Below are positions 7,939 through 17,406 of a stretch of 64,000 nucleotides of DNA, one piece after another (position 1 is the first letter of the stretch; each line of letters starts with the position of its first letter). The stretch lies in the NCBI GenBank assembly GCA_024400425.1, contig JAKSMV010000011.1:24302-88301 (forward strand), read 5' to 3'. The DNA is from Bacteroidales bacterium. GTDB taxonomy: Bacteria > Bacteroidota > Bacteroidia > Bacteroidales > F082. The notes under the pieces are model-generated. The model saw only the letters and a program-made list of their open reading frames with translations. It searched no databases and was not told the origin of the DNA. The position numbers and the translations under genes are program-made.

Positions 7939-8304
7939 TTATGCAGCCGCTTTGCCGCCGATGTAGATGCCAGCCCATACGCACACGAGGCACAACAATA
8001 ATGTGCCAAGGATGTAGGCTCCGCCTTCAAGATAGTTGCCCGAACGCAGCATCTCAAAGGTTTGCGCCGAGAAAGTAGAGTAGGTGGTGAAGCCACCGCA
8101 AAGCCCGACGGTGAGCATAAGTTTCCAGTCGCCACTTGTGCAAGCTGCCATGCAAAGTCCGATAAGGAACGAACCGATGCCGTTGACGCTTAATGTGGCT
8201 ATCCAGGATGCGCAATGCAAGGCGTTGCCTGCAAGGGTGGCCAAATAGCGCAGTATGCTGCCCGCTGCTCCGCCGAGACCGACTATGAGAATGTTTTTCA
8301 GCAT
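7939..8304 (-). CDS. crcB: Fluoride channel CrcB/Fluc
   Basis: A 121-residue inner-membrane protein with four hydrophobic segments. Family motifs are GLGGAAGSILRYL near the N terminus, SVNGIGSFLIGL in helix 2, and GLCGGFTTYSTFS in helix 3, with the conserved TTYSTFS that lines the fluoride path. Fluc proteins work as antiparallel dimers that let fluoride leak out of the cell. It is the last gene of a four-gene operon, starting 4 nt after the UvrA-like gene. I see no fluoride riboswitch ahead of it, which fits a non-leading operon position. Confidence 0.93.
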   Translation of the reverse strand: MLKNILIVGLGGAAGSILRYLATLAGNALHCASWIATLSVNGIGSFLIGLCMAACTSGDWKLMLTVGLCGGFTTYSTFSAQTFEMLRSGNYLEGGAYILGTLLLCLVCVWAGIYIGGKAAA

Positions 8305-8308
8305 GATG

Positions 8309-10558
8309 TTATTCTGTTAAATATTTCCCCGTTACCGAATTTTCACATTCCGTCATGGCTTTTGGCGTGCCGGAGAAAAGGATTTCGCCGCCCATGTTGC
8401 CGCCGCCTGGACCGAGTTCGATGGCGTAGTCTGCCGACTTCACCATTTCCAAATTGTGCTCGATGAGGAAAATCGTGTTGCCTTTTTCGACCATCTCGTC
8501 AAATAGGCGAAGGATGCGGTCGATGTCGTTGAGGTGAAGGCCATCGGAAGGTTCGTCGAGGATGAAAATCTTGCCTTTATTGCGCAGGTATGATGCCAGT
8601 TTGATGCGCTGCAACTCGCCGCCCGAAAGCGTCGAAAGTGACTGGTTGAGATGTAAATAACTCAATCCGACTTGCAGCAAAGGCTCCAGTTTTTCGGCTA
8701 TTATGGTGCCGGCAAATAGCTCGCAGGCTTTCTCGGCCGTGAGGTCCATGACTTGGGCGATGTTCATGCCTTGCACCTTGTATTCAAGCACTTCGTTGGA
8801 ATAGCGCAGGCCACCGCAGGCTTCACACACCGTCTCGATGGAATCCATGAAAGCCATGTCGGAGACGATGACTCCTTTGCCTTGGCAGACGGGACAGCCG
8901 CCTTTGCCGTTGAAGGAAAACAAATCCATTTTCACCTTGTTTTCCTTGGCGAAGACCTTGCGGATGTCGTCGGCGACTTCAAGGTAAGTGGCTGGCGTTG
9001 AGCGCAGACTTATGCCGATGTTTTTCTGACTGATATAGACAATGTCGTCGGGATTCGGGTAGGCTTTCATGAAACACTCCATGAGTGAACTTTTTCCCGA
9101 ACCGGCCACGCCGACCACGGCGGTCATTACGCCGAGTGGCATGTCGATGGTGATGTTTTTCAGGTTGTGCAAGCTGGCGTGTTCCAAATGGAACCAGCCG
9201 CTTGGCGTCCTGACATTGTCTTTCAGCTGCTTGGAAGCGCTTAGTCGCGTTCCTGTCAAAGTGTGGCTTCGGAGCAGTTCTTCGTAACTGCCTTCAAAAA
9301 GTATCTGACCGCCGGCAGCACCCGCACCGGGGCCCATGTCGATGATATGGTCGGCGATCTTAATCATGTCCTTGTGATGTTCGACCAAAATGACCGTGTT
9401 GCCGTGCTGTTTCAGTTTTTTGACGGAGTTCTGCATGAGCAGAATGTCGTGGTTGTGAAGGCCGACGCTCGGCTCGTCAAGGATATACATGACATCGGAA
9501 AGCGATGAGTTGATGTATTTTGCAATCTTGCAACGTTGCGCTTCGCCACCCGAAAGTGTGCCGATGGCGCGGTCGAGGGTGAGGTAGCCCAAACCGATTT
9601 CTTCCAATGCGGAAAGCCTTTCGATGGTGGCGTGCTTGATGTCTTCAGCCAAATGATTATCAATGCTTTCCATCCATATTTTGCAGTCGGCGATGCTCAT
9701 GGCGGTGACGTCGGCAATGTTTTTTCCGTTGATTTTGCAGGAAAGAATCGTCGGGTTGAGGCGTGTCCCTTTGCAGTCGGGACAAGTACCCATGGTGAGC
9801 ATCGGGTTGAGCACGGCGGCATGAAGCAAACCTTCTTCCGAATTGATGATGCTGCGGTACATGCGCGGAATCAGGCCTTCGTATTTGGCGCTTTTCGGCC
9901 AGTTTTTCGGCGGGTTTTTCAGCTTGATTTGCGGCGAATTGAGGAACAAATCCAGTTCTTCAGGTGAATAGTCCTTGATTTTCTTGTCCAAGTCGAAAAG
10001 ACCGCTGTGGGCGTAACGAATCCAGCGCCAGCCGCCTTTGCCGAAAGCGATGTAATGGATGGTGTCTTCGTCGTTGAGCGATTTGTCGAAATCGACGAGT
10101 TTGTGAATGTCGAGTTCGCGGATTTCGCCCAAGCCCGCACAGCGCGGACAACTGCCCAAAGGATGGTTGAACGAAAAGACATCGGAATAGCCGACAAAAG
10201 GCTGCCCGACGCGCGAAAACAGCAGTCGCAGCAAGGCATAAATGTCGGTGTAAGTTCCCACCGTCGAGCGTGAATTGGATGTGGGCTTGCGTTGCTCGAT
10301 GACGATGGCAATAGGAAGATTTTCAATCTTTTCCACATGAGGACGACCATATTTCGGCAGATATTGCTGCGTGAAAGAAGGGAAAGTGTCGTTTAGTTCG
10401 CGCCTCGATTTTGCCGCTATCGTGTCCAAGACCAGCGACGATTTTCCAGAGCCGGAAACGCCCGTCACGATGGTGATTTGCCTTTTGGGGATGCGCAACG
10501 AGATGTTTTTCAGGTTGTTCTCGGTAGCGCCTTCGATGAGGATGTAGTCTTCTGTCAT
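8309..10558 (-). CDS. Short UvrA-like ABC ATPase without UvrB-binding domain
   Basis: A 749-residue UvrA paralogue (canonical UvrA is about 940). It has two ABC ATPase halves: Walker [13 protein letters not shown] near the N terminus and [12 protein letters not shown] in the second half; signatures LSGGEAQR and LSGGELQR; Walker [14 protein letters not shown] and [12 protein letters not shown]. Zinc-module cysteine pairs are CPRC, CPDC, CPVC and CEAC. After [15 protein letters not shown], where UvrA has its UvrB-binding domain, only a short segment precedes the first zinc module. Such UvrA-like proteins act apart from normal excision repair; some protect against DNA-binding antibiotics. The operon context (peptidase, acyltransferase, CrcB) gives no direct hint. 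Confidence 0.88.
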   Translation of the reverse strand: MTEDYILIEGATENNLKNISLRIPKRQITIVTGVSGSGKSSLVLDTIAAKSRRELNDTFPSFTQQYLPKYGRPHVEKIENLPIAIVIEQRKPTSNSRSTVGTYTDIYALLRLLFSRVGQPFVGYSDVFSFNHPLGSCPRCAGLGEIRELDIHKLVDFDKSLNDEDTIHYIAFGKGGWRWIRYAHSGLFDLDKKIKDYSPEELDLFLNSPQIKLKNPPKNWPKSAKYEGLIPRMYRSIINSEEGLLHAAVLNPMLTMGTCPDCKGTRLNPTILSCKINGKNIADVTAMSIADCKIWMESIDNHLAEDIKHATIERLSALEEIGLGYLTLDRAIGTLSGGEAQRCKIAKYINSSLSDVMYILDEPSVGLHNHDILLMQNSVKKLKQHGNTVILVEHHKDMIKIADHIIDMGPGAGAAGGQILFEGSYEELLRSHTLTGTRLSASKQLKDNVRTPSGWFHLEHASLHNLKNITIDMPLGVMTAVVGVAGSGKSSLMECFMKAYPNPDDIVYISQKNIGISLRSTPATYLEVADDIRKVFAKENKVKMDLFSFNGKGGCPVCQGKGVIVSDMAFMDSIETVCEACGGLRYSNEVLEYKVQGMNIAQVMDLTAEKACELFAGTIIAEKLEPLLQVGLSYLHLNQSLSTLSGGELQRIKLASYLRNKGKIFILDEPSDGLHLNDIDRILRLFDEMVEKGNTIFLIEHNLEMVKSADYAIELGPGGGNMGGEILFSGTPKAMTECENSVTGKYLTE

Positions 10559-10561
10559 GAC

Positions 10562-11242
10562 TTAGTCGCGGTTGGCGAAGCCTAAGTAATATATTAAGGT
10601 GACCAAAGCCGAGAGAGCGGCCACGATATAGGTGCGCGCGGCCCATTTTAGGGCTTCTTCTGCTTGGTCGAGTTCCTGCGCGTTGAGCGAGTTCGACGAT
10701 TTCAGCCATGCCAAGGCGCGAGCCGATGCGTTGACTTCGACGGGCAGGGTGACCAAACTGAACACGAGCACCATGGCAAACATGGCAATGCCCAACCAGA
10801 ACAGTGGTGGAAACACGTTGATGAGCAATATGCCAACAATGATGACGATTTGCGACAGCATCGAGGAGACATTGACGACGGGAACGAGTTTCGAGCGCAA
10901 CCTCAGCGGGCCATAGCCCACTTTGTGTTGCACGGCATGGCCACATTCATGGGCAGCAACGGCAGCGGCCGAGACACTATTGGTTCCATACACGTCGCGG
11001 CTCAGGTTGACGGTCTTTTTCGTCGGGTCGAAGTGGTCGGTGAGTTCGCCGTCGATGCAAGTGATTTTCACATCGTAGATGCCGTTGTCGTTGAGCATCT
11101 TCTGTGCAATTTGCGCACCGGTGAGTCCGCCGGGCGAAAGCACACGGCTATATTTCTTGAAAACAGATTTCAGTCGGGCTTGGACGATGGCGCCTACGAT
11201 AGCCACAACGATGATGAGTATCCATCCAGGATTGATTGTCAT
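10562..11242 (-). CDS. Membrane zinc metallopeptidase (YugP-like)
   Basis: A 226-residue integral membrane peptidase. It has an N-terminal membrane segment (PGWILIIVVAIVGAIV), the zinc-binding motif AAHECGHAVQH (HExxH), two central hydrophobic segments and a final membrane helix. The later motif LPVEVNASARAL supplies the third ligand region typical of PF04298. The natural substrate of this family is not known to me. The gene ends 3 nt before the UvrA-like gene and follows the acyltransferase gene by 29 nt. Confidence 0.88.
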   Translation of the reverse strand: MTINPGWILIIVVAIVGAIVQARLKSVFKKYSRVLSPGGLTGAQIAQKMLNDNGIYDVKITCIDGELTDHFDPTKKTVNLSRDVYGTNSVSAAAVAAHECGHAVQHKVGYGPLRLRSKLVPVVNVSSMLSQIVIIVGILLINVFPPLFWLGIAMFAMVLVFSLVTLPVEVNASARALAWLKSSNSLNAQELDQAEEALKWAARTYIVAALSALVTLIYYLGFANRD

Positions 11243-11271
11243 AATGATTCAGTTTTAGTTTTTGTGTTTGT

Positions 11272-13062
11272 TTATTCTATGCTATGCAGATAGTTCTTTA
11301 CTTCATCCTTTTCCTCTTGGTTGCAGTCGTGAAGCAGCAAATCGACTTCGCTGTCGGGTATGTCCTTGAAGTTGATGTAGTTGAGGCCGTCGAGGCTGTC
11401 GTTGAAGTCGGGGTCAACATTGAAGCAGATGAACTTGGCATTCAGTCGAGTGTATTTCTTCACCAAGGTCGGGATTCGATAGTCGCCATTGCTCAACTTC
11501 ATCATGAACTGGTCGAATTTCTCAATAGTAGTTGGACGGTTGGCGAAGAGAGCGTCGATGTCAACTTTCAGATAATCAGGCTTGAATGGAGTTGTTGATT
11601 TTACTTTGTCCATGATGCTTTGGTCGGCGCCATGGTTTTCGGAGAGATATTTTACCATCAGACTTTGGTAGAATTTCGGATACCAGTTGCTAATGCTGAC
11701 CGGACCAATGAAGTGTCTCATGTCCTTGCTCCTGACGATGACGAGCAGCAGTCCTCTGAATAGCGATACCAACGGAAACAGTTCCTTCTGGTAGTTGATT
11801 GAAATGAAGGAACGACCGAGTTCGATGGTCTTGGAAAGTTCTGATGCCAACGAAGGATCGGCTTTGAACAAGGTGCTTGTGTAGAATCCTTTGATTCCGT
11901 GTTCCTTGATGATTTCGTCACCGAATCCAAGACGATAGGCGCCAACAAGCGATTTCCCAACGGTGTCCCACAAAATCAAATGCTTGTAGTAGCAGTCGAA
12001 TTCATCAAGATCGACGCGTTTGCCCGTGCCTTCACCAACGGCTCGGAAGGTCTCTTCGCGGCAACGTCCAATCTCTTGAATGAGGTTTGGAATGTCTTTG
12101 TATTCAACTAAATAGCATTCGTAATTGTTGGCAGAATAGAGCAGCGATTTGGATTTGATTCTTTCCAACTCTTCTTCCAAGATAGAAGTTTTCTTGGGCA
12201 AGGCGATGGCCTCCTTGTTGTCTTTGTGGTATTGCGGAGCGCAATTTTCTAAGTTGGCTTCGAGCGCGTAAGAACGACTGCGCAGATAGGCTGCCAGTTG
12301 CTTAGGATTTTCGAATTGAGCCAACTCATTGGGTTGGATGGGCTTGCCAATCTGGATGGAAATGGTCTTGCCTTTCTTGTTGTATAATTCCCAAGGCAAA
12401 CGTGTGGTTCCCAGTAAGTTGCTAATCTTGTCAATGAAATAGAACCATCTTGAGTTTCTGCCTTCGATGAAAACGGGCACGACGGGTAGGTTGGAGTGGA
12501 GAATCATTTTGGCCACCGAGGTGCTCCATGCGATGTCTTCAGGGAAATCGTGACCATGATAGCGCGAGACCTCACCCGCGGGGAAAACGCCCAAGCCTTT
12601 GCCTTCCGAAAGGTGCACGACGGCGCCTTTCACACCTGCAGCGCTGCTCTGGAGTCCTGGATTGTCCGTGAATGGGTTCACGGGCAGGAAAACCGGAGCG
12701 AGATTGGGTATCTTCGACAGGAGAAAGTTTGCCATCAGCTTGAAGTCAGGACGAAGCTTGTAGATGACATTGTAGAGGATGATGCCTTCGATGCCGCCGA
12801 ACGGGTGGTTGCTGACGAGCGTGAAACCGCCTTCCTTTGGAATGTTTTCCAACTGTTTTTGGCTGACTTCACTATTGATATTGAAGTATTTGAGTAACTG
12901 TTCGGTAAAATCGTATCCTTGATATTGTTCTACGTATGGATAGATGCGGTTCGCTTTATTCAAACCACAAAAACTCATGAGCATTTTTGCTGCACAAGTA
13001 CCCAAGAAGCCTTTCAGTTTGAGAGCCTTCTTTATATCGGAACTGGTGATTAGTTTTGACAT
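11272..13062 (-). CDS. Fused PlsC-type acyltransferase and GNAT/hemolysin-type N-acyltransferase
   Basis: This 596-residue protein joins two acyltransferases. The N-terminal part (about 60-270) is PlsC-like with LVSNHPFGGIEG, a variant of the HX4D motif, and VFPAGEVSR. The C-terminal part (about 310-520) is the OlsB-like Acetyltransf_5 fold with KSLVGAYRLGFG, TIELGRSFI and HFIGPVSISNWYP. The fusion matches OlsF/GlsF-type enzymes that make ornithine, glycine or related aminoacyl lipids: N-acylation by the GNAT half, then O-acylation by the PlsC half. The amino acid headgroup cannot be read from sequence. It heads a four-gene operon with a near-perfect promoter at 13080-13110. Confidence 0.82.
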   Translation of the reverse strand: MSKLITSSDIKKALKLKGFLGTCAAKMLMSFCGLNKANRIYPYVEQYQGYDFTEQLLKYFNINSEVSQKQLENIPKEGGFTLVSNHPFGGIEGIILYNVIYKLRPDFKLMANFLLSKIPNLAPVFLPVNPFTDNPGLQSSAAGVKGAVVHLSEGKGLGVFPAGEVSRYHGHDFPEDIAWSTSVAKMILHSNLPVVPVFIEGRNSRWFYFIDKISNLLGTTRLPWELYNKKGKTISIQIGKPIQPNELAQFENPKQLAAYLRSRSYALEANLENCAPQYHKDNKEAIALPKKTSILEEELERIKSKSLLYSANNYECYLVEYKDIPNLIQEIGRCREETFRAVGEGTGKRVDLDEFDCYYKHLILWDTVGKSLVGAYRLGFGDEIIKEHGIKGFYTSTLFKADPSLASELSKTIELGRSFISINYQKELFPLVSLFRGLLLVIVRSKDMRHFIGPVSISNWYPKFYQSLMVKYLSENHGADQSIMDKVKSTTPFKPDYLKVDIDALFANRPTTIEKFDQFMMKLSNGDYRIPTLVKKYTRLNAKFICFNVDPDFNDSLDGLNYINFKDIPDSEVDLLLHDCNQEEKDEVKNYLHSIE

Positions 13063-13079
13063 GTCTAAAATTAAGACTG

Positions 13080-13110
13080 CAAAGATATTGAAACTTTTTT
13101 GATTGCCAAA
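13080..13110 (-). promoter_or_regulatory. Consensus Bacteroidota promoter of the acyltransferase operon
   Basis: The minus strand has TTTG (13107-13110), an exact 19-bp spacer, and TATCTTTG (13080-13087), with the ATG 18 nt downstream at 13062. Both elements match consensus. Confidence 0.72.
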
Positions 13111-13143
13111 TACATATTGTGATGAGGACAGTATATATTTTCG

Positions 13144-13151
13144 TAATTTTG
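13144..13151 (+). promoter_or_regulatory. -7 promoter element of the steroid-reductase cluster
   Basis: TAATTTTG matches TAnnTTTG and lies 26 nt upstream of the ATG at 13178, divergent from the acyltransferase promoter. The -33 position is poor. It supports the internal start over the longer frame from 13103. Confidence 0.5.
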
Positions 13152-13177
13152 CTTTTCAAATCGACATCTTTTTCATC

Positions 13178-13945
13178 ATGAGTGTTCAAACTTTCAATGT
13201 TTTCCTCATCGTCATGGCTTGTGTTGCCGTGATTGTTTTTGTGAGTCTTTTTTTCGTGGATGCAGGCTATGGTAAATTCTACAATAAGAAATGGGGTCCT
13301 GCGGTGAACAATAAGTTGGGTTGGGTGCTTATGGAGGCGCCGGTCTTTGTCGCCATGCTGGTGATGTGGCTTTGCTCGAATCGTACTGGCGACGTGGTGC
13401 GTTTGGCTTTCCTGTTCCTCTTCGAGCTTCATTATTTTCAGCGTTCTTTCGTGTTCCCGTTCCGCTTGCGTGGCGATAGCAAGATGCCGCTTTCCATCAT
13501 CGTCATGGGCGTTACGTTCAACTTGCTCAATGCGCTGATGCAAGGTGGCTGGATTTTCTATATCTCGCCAGATGCCTATTATGCTCAAGATTGGCTGATG
13601 AAGCCTAAGTTCATCATCGGTTTCTTCGTGTTCATCATCGGCATGTTCATCAATATTCAGAGCGACGACGTCATCCGCAATTTGCGTCAGCCTGGCGACA
13701 CGAAACATTATCTGCCCAAGGCGGGCATGTTCAAATATGTAACTTCAGCGAATTATTTTGGCGAACTGCTTGAATGGATTGGCTTTGCTATCCTTACTTG
13801 GTCGTGGTCGGGAGCCGTGTTCGCTCTGTGGACTTTCGCAAATCTTGGCCCTCGCGCAGCTCGCATCTATAAACACTATCAACAAGAGTTTGGTGACGAA
13901 CTCAACACGAAACGTACCAAGCGTCTCATCCCTTTTATTTGGTAA
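13178..13945 (+). CDS. Steroid 5-alpha-reductase family protein
   Basis: A 255-residue polytopic membrane protein with about six hydrophobic segments. The C-terminal signature of 3-oxo-5-alpha-steroid 4-dehydrogenases is clear: TSANYFGELLEWIGFA, then FANLGPRAARIYKHYQQEFG, ending KRTKRLIPFIW. LRQPGDTKHYLPKAG upstream matches the NADPH-binding region. Family reaction: NADPH-dependent reduction of the delta-4 double bond of 3-oxo-steroids to the 5-alpha (allo) form; related enzymes act on other enones. It is the first gene of a tight seven-gene run and is followed after 21 nt by an OYE-type reductase. Close relatives in gut Bacteroidales act on bile acids or steroid hormones, to my knowledge; the substrate here is inferred. 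Confidence 0.88.
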   Translation: MSVQTFNVFLIVMACVAVIVFVSLFFVDAGYGKFYNKKWGPAVNNKLGWVLMEAPVFVAMLVMWLCSNRTGDVVRLAFLFLFELHYFQRSFVFPFRLRGDSKMPLSIIVMGVTFNLLNALMQGGWIFYISPDAYYAQDWLMKPKFIIGFFVFIIGMFINIQSDDVIRNLRQPGDTKHYLPKAGMFKYVTSANYFGELLEWIGFAILTWSWSGAVFALWTFANLGPRAARIYKHYQQEFGDELNTKRTKRLIPFIW

Positions 13946-13966
13946 AAGCATAAAACACAATACGAT

Positions 13967-15196
13967 ATGGAATCACAGATTTTCACTCCTTGTCAGATTG
14001 GCCCCGTGACCTTGCGTAATCGCGTCATCCGGTCGGCAGCTTTCGAGAATATGGCTTACGGCAACAAGCCTTCTCAGGATTTATTCAACTATCATGTGGC
14101 CGTTGCAAAAGGCGGTGTGGGCATGACTACGGTGGCATACGCTGCTGTCAGTCAGTCGGGCCTCTCGTTCGATGGTCAGCTTTGGATGCGCGAAGAGATT
14201 GTCCCCGAACTGAAAAAACTCACTGATGCAGTTCATGCCGAAGGCGCAAAGGCTTCCATCCAGTTGGGACATTGCGGCAACATGACGCACCGCGCCACTT
14301 GCGGATGTATGCCAGTCGGCGCTTCGCGTGGCTTCAATCTCTATTCGCCTACTTTTGTCCGCAAACTGAAGAAGTCCGAAATCTATGCCTTGGTGCACGA
14401 CTTCGGCAAAGCGGTCAATCTGGCGCGTGAGTCGGGCTTCGATTGCGTGGAAATCCATGCCGGTCATGGTTATCTTATCAGCCAGTTCCTGTCGCCTTAC
14501 ACCAATCATCGTCACGACGAGTTTGGCGGCAGCCTCGAAAATCGTATGCGTTTTATGCGTCTTGTCATCGAGGAGGTGATGCGTGTGGCTGGAACGGATA
14601 TGGGTGTCGTGGTGAAAGTCAACATGCACGATGGTTTCAAGCGTGGCATGCAGCAGGACGAGTGCATCAAGGTGGCTCAGGAACTGGAACGCCTTGGCGT
14701 TCATGCACTTGTGCTGACGGCAGGTTTCGTCAGCAAAGCCCCAATGGAGGTGATGCGTGGCGCCATGCCGCTGAAGACCTTGGGCCATTACATGGATGTG
14801 AAGAAATTCTGGTGGCTGAAGCTCGGACTGCGTTTTGGCGGCCGTATCATCATCCCGACCGTGCCTTACAGCGAAGGCTATTTTCTGGAAGATGCCAAGG
14901 TTTTCCGCGCCAATCTGAAACTGCCTCTGATTTATGTCGGCGGCTTGATTTCGAAGCAAAAGATGGAAGAAGTGCTCGATGCAGGTTTCACAGGTTTGCA
15001 GATGGCACGCGCCTTGGTGCATGACACCGATTTCGTCAACAAACTGAAGTCGGGTGAGGTTGAACGTAGTGGTTGCAAACATTCCAATTATTGCATTGGC
15101 CGCATGTACACCTTGGAGATGAAGTGTCACCATTGTGTTGAAAATCTGCCTGATAAACTGCAAAAGGAAATCAATCATGCTGAAAAAACGCTGTAA
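13967..15196 (+). CDS. Old-yellow-enzyme-type NADH:flavin oxidoreductase (BaiCD/5-beta-reductase-like)
   Basis: A 409-residue FMN TIM-barrel protein. Visible landmarks are TPCQIGPVTLRNRVIRS at the N terminus, IQLGHCGN, GFDCVEIHAGHGYLISQFL and SPYTNHRHDEFGGSLENR. A C-terminal cysteine group (CKHSNYCIGRMY, then MKCHHC) probably binds an iron-sulfur cluster, as in BaiCD/BaiH-like enzymes. It lacks the extra flavin/pyridine-nucleotide domains of the longer family members, so electrons must come from a partner. Family role: reduction of activated double bonds, including delta-4-3-oxo-steroids to 5-beta products. It sits between the 5-alpha-reductase gene and a glycosidase gene, overlapping the latter by 20 nt. 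Confidence 0.86.
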   Translation: MESQIFTPCQIGPVTLRNRVIRSAAFENMAYGNKPSQDLFNYHVAVAKGGVGMTTVAYAAVSQSGLSFDGQLWMREEIVPELKKLTDAVHAEGAKASIQLGHCGNMTHRATCGCMPVGASRGFNLYSPTFVRKLKKSEIYALVHDFGKAVNLARESGFDCVEIHAGHGYLISQFLSPYTNHRHDEFGGSLENRMRFMRLVIEEVMRVAGTDMGVVVKVNMHDGFKRGMQQDECIKVAQELERLGVHALVLTAGFVSKAPMEVMRGAMPLKTLGHYMDVKKFWWLKLGLRFGGRIIIPTVPYSEGYFLEDAKVFRANLKLPLIYVGGLISKQKMEEVLDAGFTGLQMARALVHDTDFVNKLKSGEVERSGCKHSNYCIGRMYTLEMKCHHCVENLPDKLQKEINHAEKTL

Positions 15197-16589
15197 AATA
15201 TTCTTAGCTGGATTGCTCGTGTGTTTCATGTCGCTGCAAGGCATGGCGCAGAAAATGCAGTCTAATAATGCGCTTTTGGATAGTGCGTTCAAGCTGGCTG
15301 TCTGGACCATCGACCACAATATTCATGATGGCATGATAGAAGCGGGCGAAGGCTACGGCGGCGAATGGACGCGCGATTGCGCCATAAACTGCTGGAACGC
15401 GGTGAGTTTGCTTCATCCAGAAGTGGCGGAGAAATCGCTTTGGAGTGTCACCAACGACGGTGAGACGATTGGCCATCAGTATTGGGATAAAATCATCTGG
15501 ACCATAGGCGCTTACAATCATTATCAGGTGACTGGCGACATGTTTTTCAAAATCGAAGCCTACGATTGCTGTAAGAATACGATGGCGGAATTGGAAGCGC
15601 AGTGCTTCGATTCGGTTTCGGGACTTTTCATGGGACCTGCCGTTTTTCAGGATGGCATTGCAGCTTACGACGAACCCGTTTACGACCCAGCCAAATGGGA
15701 CGACAGCTATGTGCTGCATCATCCCAATTCGGCTACGATTAAATGTCTGAGTACGAATGTTTTATATATGGAAGCCTATTGGCTTTTGGCTAAAATGTCG
15801 GAAAACTTTGGCTTAACCGATGCTTCGGAATCATATTATGAATCTGCTTATCGTTTGTATGATCGCATTAGGGAAACATTTTATCGTCCCGAGGAACACA
15901 AGTTCTACTATCTCATCGACCATTTAGGCCATCCGCATGATTATCAGGAGGGAATGGGTTTGGCTTTTGCTCTGCTGTTCGACCTTTTGGATGATGAAGA
16001 AGCTGAAGAGGTGGTAAAAAATGCTTCTATTACGGAGCATGGCATTGCCAGCGTGAGTCCATCGTTTCCGCGCAATACGCCCGACAAGCCAGGTCGTCAT
16101 AACTTGATGGTTTGGCCTCATGTCAATGCCTTATATGCTTCTGGATGTGCGCATTATGGTTTGTTGGAACCTTTCTATTTTGAGTTGGAAAACATGGCCG
16201 ATTTGGCGATGAATCATAGTGGGGGAGACTTTTGCGAAATCTACACCATCGAAGGTGAGCCTTCGGGTGGCTATCAGTGTGGCGCGCTTTGGGATGTGAA
16301 ACATCATCAGACTTGGTGCGCTTCGGGCTTTATCCGCCTCATTATCAATCATATCTTTGGCCTTGAGTTTACGGATTGGGGAATAGAATTCAATCCAGTT
16401 GGCATGAAGGATGGCAGTGAATGTCGCTTGAGTGGCATCCATTACCGAAACATGAATCTCACAGTTGTTGTCAAAGGCCACGGTGAAGAGATGAAAAGTT
16501 TCAAGATAAATGGCGAAAAATCACATGATGAGTGTTTGTGGGCTTCGGATTACGAAGGTGATGTTTTAGTTGAAATTGAATTGGAATAA
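15177..16589 (+). CDS. Secreted six-hairpin glycosidase-like protein
   Basis: A 470-residue exported protein with signal peptide MLKKRCKIFLAGLLVCFMSLQGMAQ. The body is a helical (alpha/alpha)6-barrel type with GGEWTRDCAINCWNAVSLL, LMVWPHVNALYASGCAHYG, GYQCGALWDVKHHQTWCASG and a small C-terminal beta domain. This pattern fits six-hairpin glycoside hydrolases (GH15/63/65/125-like), but I cannot assign one family. ATG 15177 lies within the last codons of the OYE gene. The next SDR gene begins 1 nt after its stop, so co-transcription is very likely. A periplasmic or secreted glycosidase among steroid-type reductases suggests a glycosylated substrate (inference). Confidence 0.75.
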   Translation: MLKKRCKIFLAGLLVCFMSLQGMAQKMQSNNALLDSAFKLAVWTIDHNIHDGMIEAGEGYGGEWTRDCAINCWNAVSLLHPEVAEKSLWSVTNDGETIGHQYWDKIIWTIGAYNHYQVTGDMFFKIEAYDCCKNTMAELEAQCFDSVSGLFMGPAVFQDGIAAYDEPVYDPAKWDDSYVLHHPNSATIKCLSTNVLYMEAYWLLAKMSENFGLTDASESYYESAYRLYDRIRETFYRPEEHKFYYLIDHLGHPHDYQEGMGLAFALLFDLLDDEEAEEVVKNASITEHGIASVSPSFPRNTPDKPGRHNLMVWPHVNALYASGCAHYGLLEPFYFELENMADLAMNHSGGDFCEIYTIEGEPSGGYQCGALWDVKHHQTWCASGFIRLIINHIFGLEFTDWGIEFNPVGMKDGSECRLSGIHYRNMNLTVVVKGHGEEMKSFKINGEKSHDECLWASDYEGDVLVEIELE

Positions 16590-16590
16590 G

Positions 16591-17406
16591 ATGGATCTTC
16601 AAAAAAGAGTCAGTAAATATGCGCAGCAATGCCAGCACACGCCTTGGGCTTTGGTTACGGGCGGCAGTTCGGGCATGGGCTTGCAATATGCACATCAATT
16701 GGCAGAAGCAGGCTGTAACTTGCTGTTGGTGAGCAATCAGGAAAAGGAACTGGAAAAGGTTTCAACTGAATTGTCATCGCAATTTGGCGTTGAGGTTGTA
16801 CCGCGTTTTCAGGATTTGGCTGTAGCTACCGCTGCCGATGAACTGCTTGCTTTTTGCAATGAACGGCAATTGGAAATTGATATTCTCATCAACAATGCGG
16901 GCATGTTTTTCTTTGAGGAACTGACGCGCGAGAACGAGGCAAAAGCCTTGACAATGCTGCGCTTGCATACCTATACGCCAACGCGCCTTTGCATACTTTT
17001 CGGCAACGAAATGAAACAACGCGGTCACGGTTTCATCATTGTCGTTTCGTCGATGGCGGCCACATTCCCCATGCCGGGCATCACGGTTTATTCGGCCACG
17101 AAAGCCTATCTGAAAAGTTTTGGTAAGTCCTTGTATTTCGAAATGCATCCTTACGGCGTTGGCGTGACGACGGTTTGTCCCGCTGCCATTGCCACACCGC
17201 TTTATAAACTGAAAGAAAGTTTGCTCAATTTGGGCGTCAAATTGGGCGTGATTGGCACGCCGCAGTGGTTGGTGCGCAAGGCTTTGAAAGGCATGTTCCG
17301 CAAGAAACGTGTCGTGAAACCAGGTTTCATGAATATCTATCTGCCGCCGATTATCGCATTGTTACCCAAATGGTTAGTGAATCGCTTATGGAAAAAGTTC
17401 AAGTAA
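16591..17406 (+). CDS. Short-chain dehydrogenase/reductase
   Basis: A 271-residue SDR with TGGSSGMG (23-30) for cofactor binding, ILINNAGMF, catalytic serine in VVSSMAA and YSATKAYLKSF with the YxxxK pair. The C-terminal segment PGFMNIYLPPIIALLP is hydrophobic and resembles membrane-associated 3-ketoacyl or 17-beta-hydroxysteroid dehydrogenases of the HSD17B12 group. Cofactor preference is probably NADP(H). It begins 1 nt after the glycosidase stop and overlaps the next SDR by 19 nt. In this setting a hydroxysteroid dehydrogenase role is plausible; a fatty-acid or sugar substrate is the main alternative. Confidence 0.85.
   Translation: MDLQKRVSKYAQQCQHTPWALVTGGSSGMGLQYAHQLAEAGCNLLLVSNQEKELEKVSTELSSQFGVEVVPRFQDLAVATAADELLAFCNERQLEIDILINNAGMFFFEELTRENEAKALTMLRLHTYTPTRLCILFGNEMKQRGHGFIIVVSSMAATFPMPGITVYSATKAYLKSFGKSLYFEMHPYGVGVTTVCPAAIATPLYKLKESLLNLGVKLGVIGTPQWLVRKALKGMFRKKRVVKPGFMNIYLPPIIALLPKWLVNRLWKKFK

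Noticed and set aside
7939..8330. Possible fluoride riboswitch ahead of crcB
   Set aside because: Only 4 nt separate crcB from the upstream gene and no fluoride-aptamer-like structure is visible.
14081..15319. 412-residue antisense frame opposite the OYE reductase
   Set aside because: The plus-strand reductase has full family motifs and fits the operon; the antisense product has none.
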